Shown here piece after piece: positions 4,976 through 5,236 of a DNA stretch of 5,236 bases (its first letter is position 1; each line of letters begins with the position of its first letter). The notes under the pieces were generated by a model. It did no database searches. It was not told where the DNA came from and worked only from the letters and a program-made list of their open reading frames with translations. Source of the DNA: Clostridia bacterium (GTDB lineage Bacteria > Bacillota_A > Clostridia > Oscillospirales > CAG-272); NCBI GenBank assembly GCA_017529175.1, contig JAFXNX010000383.1:1-5236 (forward strand). The letters are read 5' to 3'. A program made the translations under genes and the position numbers.

Positions 4976-5079
4976 ATGATATACGCGGCAATGCCGCGTA
5001 TGATATACTCGCTTCGCGAGCATGATATACAGGCACTTCGCGCCTGTATGATATATACGTTTCCATTGAAAACGTATAT
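4976..5079. repeat. Array of four hairpins, each preceded by ATGATATA
   Basis: ATGATATA occurs exactly at 4976, 5000, 5022 and 5048. A different hairpin follows each: TACGCGGC/GCCGCGTA (4982-5000, loop AAT), CTCGC/GCGAG (5008-5020, loop TTC), ATACAGGC/GCCTGTAT (5027-5049) and ATATACGTTT/AAACGTATAT (5053-5079). The linker is identical, the stems share no sequence, and all arms pair fully. Conservation therefore seems to be of linker plus pairing. Confidence 0.8.
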
Positions 5080-5086
5080 TATTGAA

Positions 5087-5118
5087 AAAAGCGACAGCGG
5101 CGCGCCGCTTTCGCTTTT
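5087..5118. terminator. Strong hairpin, probable terminator for the gene at the right edge
   Basis: AAAAGCGA (5087-5094) pairs with TCGCTTTT (5111-5118), and AGCGG (5096-5100) with CCGCT (5105-5109), with one C-T mismatch and loop CGCG. The A-rich and T-rich flanks make it terminator-like on both strands. On the - strand it lies 1 nt after the predicted stop codon of the edge gene. Confidence 0.6.
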
Positions 5119-5236
5119 CTATATAGGTCTCCAAAGGCATCTTTCCCTTTGGCAGAGCGCGAGACGGAGTCGCGCAATAATTCCTCCATACATTCCGCCC
5201 CTGCCGCCGGCGCCGCCCATGGGCGCCGCAGCAGCC
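5119..5236 (-). CDS. C-terminal end of an unidentified protein, Ala/Gly/Met-rich then repeat-derived tail (partial)
   Basis: On the - strand, an open frame enters from the right edge and reads AAAPMGGAGGRGGMYGGI, then IARLRLALCQRERCLWRPI, stopping at TAG 5121-5119. The Gly/Met-rich stretch resembles the flexible tails of chaperonins such as GroEL, which often end in GGM-type repeats. It is too short and low in complexity to assign. The last roughly 19 residues are encoded by the hairpins of the composite repeat. The tail is therefore probably an extension gained when the repeat replaced the original stop. It could also be a non-coding GC-rich stretch, since the protein body is outside the window. 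Confidence 0.38.
   Translation of the reverse strand, partial: AAAAPMGGAGGRGGMYGGIIARLRLALCQRERCLWRPI
5131..5152. repeat. Hairpin CCAAAGG/CCTTTGG
   Basis: A 7-bp perfect stem (5131-5137 with 5146-5152) and 8-nt loop, forming the right part of the composite repeat. It lies inside the reading frame of the edge gene, and so does the next hairpin, GCGCGA/TCGCGC (5157-5174). Confidence 0.6.

Larger units (their letters stand above)
4920..5154. repeat. Composite intergenic repeat with imperfect inverted ends
   Basis: TGTCAAAGGGA (4920-4930) and TCCCTTTGGCA (5144-5154) are inverted copies differing at one position. They bound a 235-bp noncoding block. Next to the left end, GGATTCTTCGGCAC...CTCAGAATGACAT (about 4929-4961) belongs to the widespread bacterial repeat type whose - strand translates as CHSE...EESL. 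The block then holds four ATGATATA-linked hairpins and two further hairpins. I see no protein gene in it. It looks like a nonautonomous or assembled repeat, but mobility is not shown. Confidence 0.55.

Noticed and set aside
4976..5079. Hairpin array as a CRISPR
   Set aside because: The conserved unit is only 8 nt and the intervening segments are self-complementary, unlike CRISPR repeats and spacers.
4922..5140. 72-codon - strand frame ending in CHSEAHRAEESL
   Set aside because: It reads through the repeat hairpins and the well-known intergenic repeat motif. Such proteins are usually spurious predictions.

Overview
The window looks like chromosomal DNA of a gut- or rumen-type Clostridia (Oscillospiraceae/Ruminococcaceae-like). 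This is inferred from a Firmicutes long-form hibernation factor, low-GC-type promoters and Shine-Dalgarno sites, a BspA-type leucine-rich-repeat secreted protein with a dockerin, and hairpin-rich intergenic repeats. No taxonomic marker allows a firmer statement.

Left part (1-1050): two paralogous cyclophilin-type peptidyl-prolyl isomerases face each other. The first (+ strand) is cut by the window edge. The second (- strand) is a complete lipoprotein. A 26-bp perfect hairpin that includes the first gene's stop codon lies between them and probably terminates both.

Middle part (1051-2140): on the - strand, hpf/raiA (ribosome hibernation factor, GTG start at 2016) starts from an extended -10 promoter. 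Its mRNA begins with a long hairpin. hpf ends in a strong intrinsic terminator. Just 14 nt beyond the T tract lies a perfect extended-consensus promoter (TTGACA-N17-TATAAT). It would produce a roughly 270-nt highly folded RNA with paired ends, running into the lipoprotein cyclophilin gene. This unannotated structured RNA beside hpf is the most interesting object here. It may belong to the raiA-motif RNA class, but I could not test that.

Right part (2141-4855): a divergent promoter region with a 16-bp palindrome over the -10 box drives an 850-aa secreted protein. It has a signal peptide, about twenty 23-residue LRR units with three 47-codon and two other inserts, and a C-terminal type I dockerin. 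This suggests a surface or cellulosome-like attachment role. An intrinsic terminator follows.

Right edge (4900-5236): a composite noncoding repeat with near-matching inverted ends (4920-5154). It contains a motif family of the kind that translates to CHSE...EESL, then four hairpins with unrelated stems, each preceded by the same octamer ATGATATA, then further hairpins. The last bases encode, on the - strand, the Ala/Gly/Met-rich end of a protein (possibly chaperonin-like) whose tail seems to run into this repeat.
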